DNA from: Hymenobacter daecheongensis DSM 21074
GTDB taxonomy: Bacteria > Bacteroidota > Bacteroidia > Cytophagales > Hymenobacteraceae
Length of the DNA stretch: 64,000 bases
Direction: 5' to 3'
Assembly (NCBI RefSeq): GCF_900141805.1
Contig: NZ_FQYN01000002.1
Location: 372,001 to 436,000, forward strand
Under the pieces are notes generated by a model, which searched no databases, had not been told where the DNA came from, and was given only the letters and a program-made list of their open reading frames with translations. How positions within the stretch are numbered: the first letter of the stretch is position 1; every line of letters starts with the position of its first letter. Below, piece by piece: positions 17,974-26,779 of this stretch. Made by a program: the position numbers and the translations under genes.

Positions 17974-18141
17974 ATGCTAGAGCTTATCACCATCGCCCTG
18001 CTGCAAATCGCCAGCCTCAATACTTCCGCCACTGCTCCTGCCAGCGCCGCCTCGCTTGCGCCTGCTGCTACTACTACCACCACCACTACCAACAACACCG
18101 ACGGCTCGGGCCACGGCGGCTGGGGCGGCGGCATCATCTAA
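17974..18141 (+). CDS. Small Gly/Thr-rich peptide, function unknown
   Basis: A 55-residue ORF. It begins with a hydrophobic helix (MLELITIALLQIASL), continues with an Ala/Ser/Pro stretch and a run of seven Thr, and ends in a Gly-rich tail (DGSGHGGWGGGII). It may be an exported or membrane-associated peptide, but no known leader class is recognised. Its own upstream region and -7-like box support expression. It lies 86 bases before the peptide-binding protein of an ABC importer. A chance ORF cannot be excluded. Confidence 0.5.
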   Translation: MLELITIALLQIASLNTSATAPASAASLAPAATTTTTTTNNTDGSGHGGWGGGII

Positions 18142-18227
18142 AGCGGCCGCGCTTCCGGCAAGATTCCGGCATCCTGCAGAAACTTGGCTAACTTGCCCGG
18201 GCCCTACTTCTGTACGGTTTCCTTTCC

Positions 18228-19967
18228 ATGAAGCGATATTTACTGGGCTTAGGCTGCCTCCTGGGCTTGAGCGTTTGCTCATCGCCTACCCCCAACCACG
18301 CTGATACAGTCCGGATTCGGTGGGCGCGCGACCCCGAAAACCTGGATCCGCTGGTGCTCCCCAACGCCCAGGCCGTTGAGACAACCAACCTGCTGCACTG
18401 CAGCCTGCTCACGGTTGACTACGCGCAAAAGAAGTTTGTGCCGTGGCTGGCCGAGACCATGCCCACCGTGCGCCGCACCGACTCGCTGACGCTGGTGACC
18501 TACCGGCTGCGGCCGGAAGCCGCCTGGGACAACGGGCAGCCGATACTGGCCAGCGACGTGGCGTTTACGCTGAAAGTGATGAGCTGCCCCGGCCTGCCCA
18601 ACGAGGCGGCGCGGGCGCAATTCGCCTTCATTGAGTCTATTCAGCTCGATTCGCTGGACCGGCGGCGGTTTACGCTTGCTTTCCGGGGCAAGTCGCCGGA
18701 CCTGGTGCAGGCTTCCGGCGATTATCCCATTCTGGCCGAGCATCAGCTGGATCCACGGGGGCAATTGCGGCACATTTCGCTCGCGGCACTGCGGGCCGAT
18801 ACGGTCCAGGCAACCCCCCGCCGCAGCGCTTCTGTAACGGCGTTTGCCAGGGGCTACGCGCAGAAAAACCTGGGCCGGCATCCGGAAAACCTGCCGGGCA
18901 GCGGTCCTTACGTCCTTAAAGAATGGCGGGCCGGCCGCCATGTGCTGCTGCAGCGCAAGAAGCAATGGTGGGGCGACCGGGTGCCCGCGGCTCCGCCGCA
19001 ACTCCGGGCTCACCCCAAAACCCTTGACTATCAGATAATCACCGACGATGCAACGGCCCTACTGGCCCTGCGTCGCGGTGATATTGATGTTTACCCCATG
19101 ATGCCGGCCAAGGAGTTTGTGCGGCTGCGCCAGAATCAGAAAGCCGGCGACCTGGCGTTCTACACCGCCGACTCGTACGAGATGCTGGCCGCGGGCTTTA
19201 ATATGCGCCAGCCCGCCCTGCGCGACGCGCTTACCCGCCAGGCGTTCAGCCACTTATTCGATATTCCAGGACTGATTCAGGCCAGCCAGCAAGGTCTGGC
19301 TTACCCGAGCGTGAGCCTGGTGAGCCCCACGGCCGGCCCGCTCTACAACGACAGCCTGCCGCTGCTCACCTTCGACCCGCAAAAAGCCCAGGCCTTACTA
19401 ACTCAGGCCGGCTGGACCCGCAACTCCCAGGGCTGGACGCGCCACCCGGCCGGGGCCGCCCCGCAACGCCTCGAACCCACGTTCAGCTATCGGGCCGGCG
19501 AACCGGCCTACGAGGCCGTAGCCCTGCAATTTCGGGCGGCGGCCGCCAAAATCGGTATTCAGGTGCAGCCGCGGCCCATGGAAGCCTCTTTGTTCAGCCA
19601 GCAGCTGCGGGCCGGCCGCCTGGAAATCTATCTGCAATCGTTGAGCGGCAACCCTTTCGTGTACAACTTCGCCCCCATTCTGCACTCGCAGAGCACCGGC
19701 TGGGGCAATTTCACCGGGTTCGGCACCGCCACCACCGACCAGCTGATCGAGGCCATTGCCGCGGAGGAAGACCCAGCCCGGCAGGCGCAGCTGCTCCGCA
19801 AGTTTCAGCGCGTGCTGCGCCAGGACTGCCCGCTGGTGGTGCTTTATTTCCTGCGCTACCGGCTGGCCGCCGCCCGCCGCCTCACCAATCTGCACGTCAC
19901 GGGGATCCGGCCGGGCTACGAGGCCGCCGCCATCAAAAGTCAGCCGGCCGGGGCTGTGCGGCCGTAG
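18228..19967 (+). CDS. Peptide ABC transporter substrate-binding protein (SBP family 5)
   Basis: A 579-residue extracytoplasmic solute-binding protein of the DppA/OppA type. Family features are WARDPENLDPL near the N-terminus, YRLRPEAAWDNGQPILASDVAF, GSGPYVLKEWRAGRHV and the C-terminal QLLRKFQRVLRQDCPLVVLYF. The N-terminus is a signal peptide with Cys at residues 10 and 17, either of which could be a lipid anchor; neither fits the lipobox perfectly. It is the first gene of a three-gene operon with two permeases. The substrate could be peptides, nickel or another small ligand. Confidence 0.92.
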   Translation: MKRYLLGLGCLLGLSVCSSPTPNHADTVRIRWARDPENLDPLVLPNAQAVETTNLLHCSLLTVDYAQKKFVPWLAETMPTVRRTDSLTLVTYRLRPEAAWDNGQPILASDVAFTLKVMSCPGLPNEAARAQFAFIESIQLDSLDRRRFTLAFRGKSPDLVQASGDYPILAEHQLDPRGQLRHISLAALRADTVQATPRRSASVTAFARGYAQKNLGRHPENLPGSGPYVLKEWRAGRHVLLQRKKQWWGDRVPAAPPQLRAHPKTLDYQIITDDATALLALRRGDIDVYPMMPAKEFVRLRQNQKAGDLAFYTADSYEMLAAGFNMRQPALRDALTRQAFSHLFDIPGLIQASQQGLAYPSVSLVSPTAGPLYNDSLPLLTFDPQKAQALLTQAGWTRNSQGWTRHPAGAAPQRLEPTFSYRAGEPAYEAVALQFRAAAAKIGIQVQPRPMEASLFSQQLRAGRLEIYLQSLSGNPFVYNFAPILHSQSTGWGNFTGFGTATTDQLIEAIAAEEDPARQAQLLRKFQRVLRQDCPLVVLYFLRYRLAAARRLTNLHVTGIRPGYEAAAIKSQPAGAVRP

Positions 19968-19970
19968 CGC

Positions 19971-21035
19971 ATGGGGCGTTTTCTGCTGCATCGGCTGCTA
20001 CGGGCGCTGCTGGCAGCCTGGGCCATTATATCCGTCATCTTTTTGCTGAGCCGGGCGGGGGCGCAGGAGCGGCCGCCGGCCAGCCGGTTAGCTGAGGGCA
20101 GCCTGTCGGCTACCACTGCCTCGCCGGTGCAGCGCCGGCAGGCCGGGCAGCTGCAGCAGCGGCGGCTGGGGCTCACCGGGCCGCTTTTCTACGTTTCGGC
20201 GGCCCCGGCTCCCGCCGCCGGCCTGGGCTGGCGCTGGCACTGGAACGGGCGGGCAAATCAGTACCATCAATGGCTGCGCCGGCTGGTACATGCCAATCTG
20301 GGCGTATCCTTTCGGGACGGGCAGCCGGTGACGCTGCTGTTGGGCCAGTCGTTGCGCTACACGCTGCCGCTCACGGTGGGCGCGGCCGTGTGCTCCATTG
20401 GTCTGGTCTGGCTGGTGGCTCCGCACCTGGGCCGCCCCAGCTGGCGGCGGCGCTTTTTGCTGGGGCTGTTTTTCGTGGTAGATGCGGTGCCGCTGTTCGT
20501 GGTGGCGCTGCTGCTACTCCTGCTGCTGGCCAATCCGGATGCGCTGGCCTGGTTTCCGGCGTATGGGCTGGGCCCCGAAGATGCGGCGGCTCCGTGGCCG
20601 GTTCGGCTCCAGGCGCTGGCCTACCATCTGGCTTTGCCCTTGCTGACGCTGACGCTGGCTAGCTTGCCCGCGCTGGCCGTGCCGCTGGATGCGGCCCTGC
20701 GCCACGAACTGCGGGCCGACTACGTGCTGACCGCGCGGGCCAAGGGTCTGCCCGACTCCCTCGTGATTCGGCACCACGCGCTCCGCAACGCCCTGCTGCC
20801 GGCCCTCACGCTGCTCACGGAGCTGCTGCCGGGGCTGGTGGCGGGTTCGGTCGTGGTGGAGCTGGTGTACTCGTTGCCCGGTATGGGCCGGCTGCTGGCC
20901 GAAGCCGCCGCCGCCCACGATTATCCGGTGCTGCTGGGGGGCGTGCTGCTCATTGCGCTGGTGCGGCTGCTGGGCCAGCTGCTGGCCGACTGGCTCTATA
21001 CCCTGGCCGATCCACGCATTCGGCTGCCCGTATGA
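19971..21035 (+). CDS. ABC transporter permease (DppB/OppB type)
   Basis: A 354-residue inner-membrane permease starting three bases after the binding-protein stop. It has an N-terminal helix, a periplasmic stretch of about 100 residues, and five further helices. The EAA-type loop that contacts the ATPase is visible (LRADYVLTARAKGLPDSLVIRHHALRNALLPALT, read in two parts), followed by VVELVYSLPGMGRLL, typical of the DppB family. It overlaps the next permease by four bases. Confidence 0.92.
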   Translation: MGRFLLHRLLRALLAAWAIISVIFLLSRAGAQERPPASRLAEGSLSATTASPVQRRQAGQLQQRRLGLTGPLFYVSAAPAPAAGLGWRWHWNGRANQYHQWLRRLVHANLGVSFRDGQPVTLLLGQSLRYTLPLTVGAAVCSIGLVWLVAPHLGRPSWRRRFLLGLFFVVDAVPLFVVALLLLLLLANPDALAWFPAYGLGPEDAAAPWPVRLQALAYHLALPLLTLTLASLPALAVPLDAALRHELRADYVLTARAKGLPDSLVIRHHALRNALLPALTLLTELLPGLVAGSVVVELVYSLPGMGRLLAEAAAAHDYPVLLGGVLLIALVRLLGQLLADWLYTLADPRIRLPV

Positions 21036-22015
21036 GCCGGCCGTTTCGCTCCCGCCCCAGGCGCTGGTGGCTGGCCCTGGGCTGGCTGCTGGCGCTGCTG
21101 TTCGCCGCGCTGCTGGCCCCGGTGCTGCCCCTGCCCTACGCTCCCGATACCACCGACCTGACCGCCATTGCCGAGGCCCCGCTCACCGGCTCACACTGGT
21201 TGGGCACCGATCCGCTGGGCCGCGACCTGCTGGCCGGGCTGCTATTCGGGGCCCGCACCGCTTTGCTTGTCAGCCTGCCGGCCGCCGCGCTGGCCACGCT
21301 ACTGGGCGGGCTGATTGGCGGCATAGCGGGTTTTTGGGGCAATACCGGCCTGCGCCTGCCGCTGAGCTACGCCGCCGCGGCCGCGGGCACCGGCCTCTTC
21401 CTGCTCGGCTTTCACGGTTCGCCGACAATAGTTTGGGCCGGAGCCAGCGCCGTGGCAGCCGGTTTGGCGGGTGGGGTGGCCCTGCTGGGGCGGCGGGGCT
21501 ACCGCCGCACCGTAGCCGTCCCGTTCGATGCGCTGGCGCTGGCGCTTATGGCGTTGCTGGCTTCCATTCCCTTACTGGTGCTGGTGCTGGCCCTGGCGGC
21601 GCTGTATCCGCCCTCTTGGCCGGGCCTGCTGGCGGTGCTGGTGCTCACCTACTGGCCCGGTCCGGCCCGTCTGGTGCGCGCCGAAATTCTGCGGATCCGC
21701 GCGTTGCCCTACATCGAGTCTGGGTGGGCGCTGGGGCTGCCGGCGGTGCGTATTCTGTGGCGGCACGCCTTGCCCAACTGCTGGCACACGCTCAGCGCGA
21801 CTTTTCCCCTGAGCGTAGCTACCCTCATCGGACTGGAAACCACACTTTCTTTCCTGGGGGTTGGCCTCCCTCCTGAAACAGCCAGCTGGGGCCGCCTGCT
21901 GGCCGCCGCGCGACTGGCCCCCACGGCCTGGTGGCTTGTGCTAGGGCCCGCCGCGGCCATCATCGGCACCACCGTCGCGTTGCGCCAGTTGGCTGTCCGT
22001 GAGCCGGCCCACTAA
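21032..22015 (+). CDS. ABC transporter permease (DppC/OppC type)
   Basis: A 327-residue partner permease whose ATG overlaps the previous stop (ATGA). Family signs are HWLGTDPLGRDLLAGLLFGAR at the N-terminus, the EAA loop (YIESGWALGLPAVRILWRHA) and TLSFLGVGLPPETASWGRLL near the end. There are about six membrane helices. No ATP-binding subunit gene follows, so the ATPase must be supplied from elsewhere if the importer works. Confidence 0.92.
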   Translation: MSRPFRSRPRRWWLALGWLLALLFAALLAPVLPLPYAPDTTDLTAIAEAPLTGSHWLGTDPLGRDLLAGLLFGARTALLVSLPAAALATLLGGLIGGIAGFWGNTGLRLPLSYAAAAAGTGLFLLGFHGSPTIVWAGASAVAAGLAGGVALLGRRGYRRTVAVPFDALALALMALLASIPLLVLVLALAALYPPSWPGLLAVLVLTYWPGPARLVRAEILRIRALPYIESGWALGLPAVRILWRHALPNCWHTLSATFPLSVATLIGLETTLSFLGVGLPPETASWGRLLAAARLAPTAWWLVLGPAAAIIGTTVALRQLAVREPAH

Positions 22016-22318
22016 CCGTATTCCTCCGTCACAAAAGCGTGCCCTTAAAGCACTATAGCGCTACGTTTTTTGCTTGCAGATCGAATTTCTGGGCAAGCTC
22101 CAGCTGACCCAAACGATAAAAACCGATTTCAAAAGCTTAAATCGCTTCTTTATCACCGCTAGGCCGCAACCAGGCAGGTTTTAGGCAGCTTTTTCACTAT
22201 GTCACAATTACAGCAATACTGTCCTTTACAACACTGCTTTTAGCGCCTAATATTGTCATAAGAAACGGCTCTCCACAAGGCGTAGTCGCTTTACAAAAGC
22301 TGCTCCGCAGCTACCAGT
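22016..22318. other. AT-rich intergenic region downstream of the importer
   Basis: 303 bases with distinctly lower GC than the neighbouring genes. GTCACAA occurs at 22028 and 22201, the same heptamer found twice in the gap at 17.6-17.9 kb. A TAGCGCTA palindrome lies near 22049. No gene or clear promoter box was recognised. Confidence 0.5.
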
Positions 22319-22540
22319 ATGAATCCGCTTTCCGTCAAACGTCGTCAGGGATACGCTCTACAGTACTTAGTGCTTGAAATGGCGGCTTATCAGGCAGTAG
22401 CTGCCAGTACGCTGGGGTTTCAGATGATCGATGGCGAGTGGGTATCACACGCGGCGGGGCAAGCGGCCCTGCACAGCGGCAGTGCCGTGTTAATAGGCGG
22501 CCTGCTCGTAGGCGTGGTGGCCCCGGAAAACGGTATGTAA
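22319..22540 (+). CDS. Small protein with hydrophobic C-terminus, function unknown
   Basis: A 73-residue ORF with a basic start (MNPLSVKRRQG), a middle containing GEWVSHAAGQAALHSG, and a hydrophobic Gly/Val-rich end (SAVLIGGLLVGVVAPENGM). The hydrophobic tail resembles a single membrane helix or a small bacteriocin-like core, but there is no convincing double-Gly leader. It is followed by a terminator at 22631, which supports it being a transcribed unit. No family recognised. Confidence 0.5.
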   Translation: MNPLSVKRRQGYALQYLVLEMAAYQAVAASTLGFQMIDGEWVSHAAGQAALHSGSAVLIGGLLVGVVAPENGM

Positions 22541-22630
22541 TAAGCAGTAGTCAATAAAAGAGAATTGGGTTTGCGCGGCCGCAGTTGCTCGCGGCAGCAA
22601 GCCACACAAGGTTGTTGCAATAGGTGTGTG

Positions 22631-22661
22631 AAAAACCGCTGGTCCTGCCGGCGGTTTTTTT
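22631..22661. terminator. Terminator between convergent genes
   Basis: A stem of AAAAACCGC with GCGGTTTTTTT around an 11-base loop, placed between the small ORF and the reductase gene on the opposite strand. The A and T flanks allow action in both directions. Confidence 0.8.
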
Positions 22662-22688
22662 GCGTTTCTCCCATTCCCGGCGGAACAC

Positions 22689-23600
22689 TCAGGCAGACTC
22701 CGTCTGGCGGGCCAGCAGCGCAATGCCTTCGGCAAAGGAATGCGGCTGATAGCCCAGTTCGCGCTGCGCCTTGCTGATGATGAAGCCCGTGCGGGCCGGC
22801 CGCCGCGCCGGCTGCGTGAAGGTGCTGGCATCTACCCGCTCGATAAGCGTCTGATCCAGCCCGAAATAGTCGGCTACCTGCCGGGCCATCTGGTAGGGCG
22901 TGAGCAGCTCGCTGCTGCTGATGTGGTAGATGCCAGTAGCGTTTTGCTGGGCCACCAGCCAGCAGCCCTGGGCCAAGTCTTCGGCCAGCGTGGGCGTGCG
23001 AAACTGGTCATCAACCACCTCAATGTGCTGGCCAGCCCGCAGCGAGTCGCGCACCCACTGCACGATGTTGGTGCGGCCGTAGTTGTGGGCAGTACCGTAG
23101 ACCAGCACCGTGCGCACGATGGCCCAGGGGCCGCGGCTGGCCCGCACAAGCAGCTCGGCGGCCAGCTTACTTTCGCCGTAGAAATTGACGGGCGCGGGCA
23201 CGGCTTCCTCAGCCAGCGGGCCTTCTTCGCCGCTAAAAATAAAGTCGGTGCTGACGTGGGTGAGGTGCACGGCCAGCCGGGCGCAGGCTGCTACCAGGTG
23301 CTGCGTGGCCGTCACATTTTGCAGCCAGCACGCTTCGCGGTTCAGCTCACACTCGTCCACCTGGGTCATGGCGGCGGTATGAATCAGGTGGGTGGGGCGC
23401 TCCTGGTCCAGCACCTGGTTTACCTGCTCTGCGCTGGTCACGTCGAGCGGCACGAAGCGCACGTGCGGGTAGAGCGCGGCCAACTTGTTGGGGCCGCGGG
23501 AGGTGGCTATCAGCGTCACGGCGGAGTGCTGGTGCAGCAGGGCTACCAGTTTCTGGCCCAGCAGGCCATTGGAACCCGTGATGAGGAGGCGGCAGGCCAT
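22689..23600 (-). CDS. SDR-type NAD(P)-dependent sugar reductase, RmlD-like
   Basis: 303 residues of the extended short-chain dehydrogenase type closest to dTDP-4-dehydrorhamnose reductase. The N-terminal nucleotide-binding loop is GSNGLLGQ. The catalytic Tyr-x3-Lys is in YGESK, preceded by the Ser/Thr of HVSTDFIFSG. The C-terminal part binds sugar. It starts three bases after the cyclophilin stop, so the two are cotranscribed. No other rhamnose pathway genes are nearby, so the substrate is uncertain. Confidence 0.88.
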   Translation of the reverse strand: MACRLLITGSNGLLGQKLVALLHQHSAVTLIATSRGPNKLAALYPHVRFVPLDVTSAEQVNQVLDQERPTHLIHTAAMTQVDECELNREACWLQNVTATQHLVAACARLAVHLTHVSTDFIFSGEEGPLAEEAVPAPVNFYGESKLAAELLVRASRGPWAIVRTVLVYGTAHNYGRTNIVQWVRDSLRAGQHIEVVDDQFRTPTLAEDLAQGCWLVAQQNATGIYHISSSELLTPYQMARQVADYFGLDQTLIERVDASTFTQPARRPARTGFIISKAQRELGYQPHSFAEGIALLARQTESA

Positions 23601-23603
23601 GCG

Positions 23604-24248
23604 CTACTCGTACTTGTAGCCGTAGAGCGCGGTTATCTTCTTCTTCTTCAGCTTCTCTACTTTCACCGTCATCTTGATGTCGGTAGTGGGCCGGTCGCTG
23701 TCGTTTTTGGGCTGCGCGGCAATTTTATCCACCACCTCAAGACCACTGATTACCTGCCCGAAAACGGTGTAGGCCGCATTGAGATGGGGCGTGCCGTTGT
23801 GATTTTGCACGATGTAGAACTGCGTGGCGCTGCTGGCGCGGGTCGGGTTCACGAAGTCGCCCTGGCGGGCGGCGGCCACGGCCCCGAACTTGTGCTGCAA
23901 CTCGGGCCGAATTTCGGCCGGAATGGTGGCTTCGTTGGGCTGGCCCTGACCGTCGTTGGTGGGGTCGGTGTCTTTGGAGTTGGCATCGCCGCCCTGCACC
24001 ATAAAGTTCTGGATGATGCGGTGAAACGTGGTGCCGGTATAGAAGCCGCTTTTGGCCAGCTTCAGAAAGTTGGCCTTGTGCAGCGGGGTTTGGTCGAACA
24101 GAATCAGGCGGATGTCGCCCAGCGAGGTGCTGATGGTGACGACCTCATCTTTCTTGCTCTTTTTGGGCGCTTTGGCGGCGTGCAGCTGCGCTACCGTCAG
24201 CAGCAAAAACACCCAGATCAGCAGCGAAACGCGGGAAACAGTTTTCAT
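23604..24248 (-). CDS. Cyclophilin-type peptidyl-prolyl isomerase, exported
   Basis: A 214-residue protein folding catalyst acting on Xaa-Pro bonds. The N-terminus is a signal peptide (SLLIWVFLLLTVAQLHAA), so it works in the periplasm. Cyclophilin signatures present are GTTFHRIIQNFMVQGGD, QFYIVQNH and YTVFGQVISGLEVVDKI. The C-terminal tail is Lys-rich. It is the first gene of a two-gene unit with the RmlD-like reductase. Confidence 0.95.
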   Translation of the reverse strand: MKTVSRVSLLIWVFLLLTVAQLHAAKAPKKSKKDEVVTISTSLGDIRLILFDQTPLHKANFLKLAKSGFYTGTTFHRIIQNFMVQGGDANSKDTDPTNDGQGQPNEATIPAEIRPELQHKFGAVAAARQGDFVNPTRASSATQFYIVQNHNGTPHLNAAYTVFGQVISGLEVVDKIAAQPKNDSDRPTTDIKMTVKVEKLKKKKITALYGYKYE

Positions 24249-24345
24249 CGGCGAAAATAAAGTTAGGACTGAAGCCGGGCGAAATTACGCGGTTTCTTTG
24301 GTCGGGGCCAGAAAATCAAAGGCCAAGCAGTAGGGCGGCGGCATG

Positions 24346-24382
24346 AAAAGCCCGGCCCTGCAACGCAGCAGCCGGGCCGGGC
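24346..24382 (-). terminator. Terminator after hemC
   Basis: A GC-rich stem (GCCCGGCCC with GGGCCGGGC) followed on the minus strand by TTTT, 27 bases beyond the hemC stop. Confidence 0.8.
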
Positions 24383-24408
24383 ACGCTATTCGGGGTTGCT
24401 CCGCAGTG

Positions 24409-25347
24409 CTATTCCTCGTCGCGGTGGCTGCGGATGGCCGCCAGAATCTCGGTTCCGCCGCGACTGAGCACGTTTTCGGCCACCTTCACCCCAATGGCTT
24501 CGGCCTGCCGGGAGTCGGAAGTAATTATCTTTTCCTCGATGTACTGCTGGCCATCAAGGCTGATGAGGCCGCCGTGGAGTTGCAGAAAGCCATCGGGATG
24601 CAGCTTGGCCAGGGCAAACGACGGAATGCTGCACCCGCCTTCCATGGTGCGCAAAAAGGCGCGCTCGGCCAGCAGGCACAGGTGCGTAGCTGGGTGGTCG
24701 AGGGTACGGCGCAGATCGAATTTCAGCTCCGGCTCGAGGCTGCGGGCGCACTCAATGGCCACGCTGCCCTGCCCGGTGGCGGGCACAAACTGCGTTTCGG
24801 GCAGAATGTAGCGGATCAGCGAATCGTAGTTCATGCGGTGTACGCCGGCGTAGGCCAGCACCAGGCCGTGGTATTGCCCTTCTTCCAGCTTGCGCAGGCG
24901 CGTCTGCAGGTTGCCGCGGGCCTCGGCAGTGGTGGCATTGGGGTAGTAGCGCTTCAGCATGGCCTTGCGGCGGGTGCTGCTGGTGCCCAGCACGAGGTCG
25001 GGGCGGTGCAGGTCGAGGGTGGGCGCGTAGCTTACTATCACATCGTTCACCCGCTCGCGCTTCATAAAGGCCAGCAGCTCCAGATCATCGGGGATGGTAC
25101 TTTGCACGTCTTTGGCGCTGTGCACGGCAATATCGATGTGGCCCGAACGCAGGCTCTGCTCCAGCTCCTCGGTGAACACGCCCTTGGCCCCAATCTTATC
25201 CAGCGAACGGTCGAGCACCAGGTCGCCGGTGGTGGTGATGATGACGATTTCGGTGGGCAGGCCGGCGTGCGCCAGGCACGCCGCTACATGGTTGGCTTGC
25301 CACAGCGCCAGCTTGCTGCCACGAGTACCGATGCGGATAGTTTTCAA
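24409..25347 (-). CDS. hemC: Hydroxymethylbilane synthase (porphobilinogen deaminase)
   Basis: 312 residues. It joins four porphobilinogen units into hydroxymethylbilane in heme synthesis. Signatures are IRIGTRGSKLALWQ at the start, VHSAKDVQ, LGTSSTRRKA and GNLQTRLRKL. The cofactor-bearing Cys lies in the GGCSIP motif, to which the dipyrromethane attaches. Length and start fit the family exactly. It has its own promoter box about 100 bases upstream and a terminator downstream, so it appears to be a single-gene unit. Confidence 0.97.
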   Translation of the reverse strand: MKTIRIGTRGSKLALWQANHVAACLAHAGLPTEIVIITTTGDLVLDRSLDKIGAKGVFTEELEQSLRSGHIDIAVHSAKDVQSTIPDDLELLAFMKRERVNDVIVSYAPTLDLHRPDLVLGTSSTRRKAMLKRYYPNATTAEARGNLQTRLRKLEEGQYHGLVLAYAGVHRMNYDSLIRYILPETQFVPATGQGSVAIECARSLEPELKFDLRRTLDHPATHLCLLAERAFLRTMEGGCSIPSFALAKLHPDGFLQLHGGLISLDGQQYIEEKIITSDSRQAEAIGVKVAENVLSRGGTEILAAIRSHRDEE

Positions 25348-25451
25348 GGAAGTAGCAGGACGATTAGGGTGAAGAAAAAGATGGCCGGGCCAGCAGCCGG
25401 AGCGGCGGAGCGTTTGCGAATTGGCCGCAATTGGCTTTTGTTTGCTCCCGG

Positions 25452-25459
25452 CAAAGGTA
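25452..25459 (-). promoter_or_regulatory. -7 box (TACCTTTG) for hemC
   Basis: Exact TAnnTTTG on the minus strand, 104 bases before the hemC start. No clear -33 element. Confidence 0.5.
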
Positions 25460-25547
25460 CAAATACCCGACCCGGCGGGCGCGGCTATAGGCTTTTTAGC
25501 AGAAGCTATAGCTGTTTAGCAAACTGTATTTTCTACGTTTCCAGCGC

Positions 25548-26690
25548 TCAGGCGGGTATTTGCAGCAGCTCAGCGATGCGTAGCGAGATATCCACGAACA
25601 CCATGCGCGGGTTGGCGTTGCGCTCGATGTGGTAGTGCGCGTCGTTGATTTCGGTGGTGAGCGAGTCGGCGTTGCGGCGGTGCACGAAGCGGCTGAACCC
25701 CTGCACGAACGGCTGCTCGGCCGCGGGCAGGTGCGGCACAAACTGCGCATCAATGCCGAACAGCAGCACTTTGCGCAGCACGCCCAGCGCGTAGTGCAGA
25801 AACTCCTTTTGGTTTTCGCGGCCCAGCTTCTGAAACTCGTCGCTCTGGCTGAGTAGCTTGTCTACTTTGTAGCCGTAGCACTGGCGCATCCACTCCACGA
25901 AGAAGGCGAAATAGTCGTTGTCGGAGGAGCCGGCGGCAGTGCGGGCAGCCAGCGCGAAGCCCAGGTTGCCTTCGGCCAGCTGAGCCAGCTGCCGGGCTTT
26001 CACTTCGGGCACCTGATGCTGGTCGCGCAGGTAGGCGGTGAGGTCATTTTCGGAATACGGGCGCACCACCACCGGCTGCACGCGGCTGATAATGGTGGGC
26101 AGCAGCTGCTCGGGCGCGAAGCTCACCAGCAGAAATATGGTGTCGGCCGGTGGCTCTTCCAGCAGCTTGAGCACGGCGTTGGCGGCGGCCGGGTGCATCA
26201 GCTCGGGCAGCCAGACAATCACAATTTTGAACCGCGCCTCAAACGCCTTCAGCGACACCAGCTTGAGCAGTTGCAGGCTTTCTTCCTTCGAGATGCTGCC
26301 CTGCTTATTTTCGGCTCCGATGTGCTGCATCCAGTCGTTGAGGCCCTGGTAAGGGTTTTCGAGCACGAAGCCGCGCCACTCGGCCATGAACTTACTGCTG
26401 ACGGCTTCCTTGGCCACGGCCTTGGTCGTCGTCACGGGCACGATGAAGTTCAGGTCGGGATGAATCAGCTTGTCGGTTTTCTGACAGCTGGCGCACTTCC
26501 CGCACGAGTCCTCGGCCTCGGGCTGGCGGTTTTCGCAGTTCAGAAACGTAGCGTAGGCCAGCGCCAGCGCCAGCGCCGCCGAGCCCTCGGCCCCACGAAA
26601 CAGCTGCGCGTGCGCCACGTGCTGCCGCCGCACCGACTGCCGCAGCAGCTGCTTGACGGCGGCTTGGTTGGGAATTTCGGAGAAACGCAT
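25548..26690 (-). CDS. holB: DNA polymerase III delta prime subunit (clamp loader)
   Basis: 380 residues of the clamp-loader AAA+ fold. The zinc module is visible (four Cys in CENRQPEAEDSCGKCASC), followed by HPDLNFI, KIVIVWLPELMHPAAANAVLKLLEEPP and a sensor-1-like SFAPEQLLPTIISRVQ. The P-loop position reads GAEGSAALAL, without the GK(T/S) of ATP-binding loader subunits; this is typical of delta prime, not tau/gamma. It starts at MRFSEIPNQ. An inverted repeat separates it from the upstream nucleotidyltransferase. Confidence 0.92.
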   Translation of the reverse strand: MRFSEIPNQAAVKQLLRQSVRRQHVAHAQLFRGAEGSAALALALAYATFLNCENRQPEAEDSCGKCASCQKTDKLIHPDLNFIVPVTTTKAVAKEAVSSKFMAEWRGFVLENPYQGLNDWMQHIGAENKQGSISKEESLQLLKLVSLKAFEARFKIVIVWLPELMHPAAANAVLKLLEEPPADTIFLLVSFAPEQLLPTIISRVQPVVVRPYSENDLTAYLRDQHQVPEVKARQLAQLAEGNLGFALAARTAAGSSDNDYFAFFVEWMRQCYGYKVDKLLSQSDEFQKLGRENQKEFLHYALGVLRKVLLFGIDAQFVPHLPAAEQPFVQGFSRFVHRRNADSLTTEINDAHYHIERNANPRMVFVDISLRIAELLQIPA

Positions 26691-26699
26691 CCGCTGAAT

Positions 26700-26779
26700 A
26701 ATTAATGAGGAGCAATGACGAATGAGCAGCTGACCGACTGCTCTGCAAACTGCTCATTCATCATTGCTCATTACTAATT
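26700..26779. repeat. Inverted intergenic repeat (AATGAGCAATGATGAATGAG family)
   Basis: Two 30-base arms (26700-26729 and 26750-26779) are inverted copies with a few differences. The right arm carries the last codons and stop of the nucleotidyltransferase gene, and the left arm begins ten bases before the holB start. Confidence 0.75.

Noticed and set aside
18228..22015. Complete peptide ABC importer
   Set aside because: No ATP-binding subunit gene is present on either side, so only a partial set is annotated.
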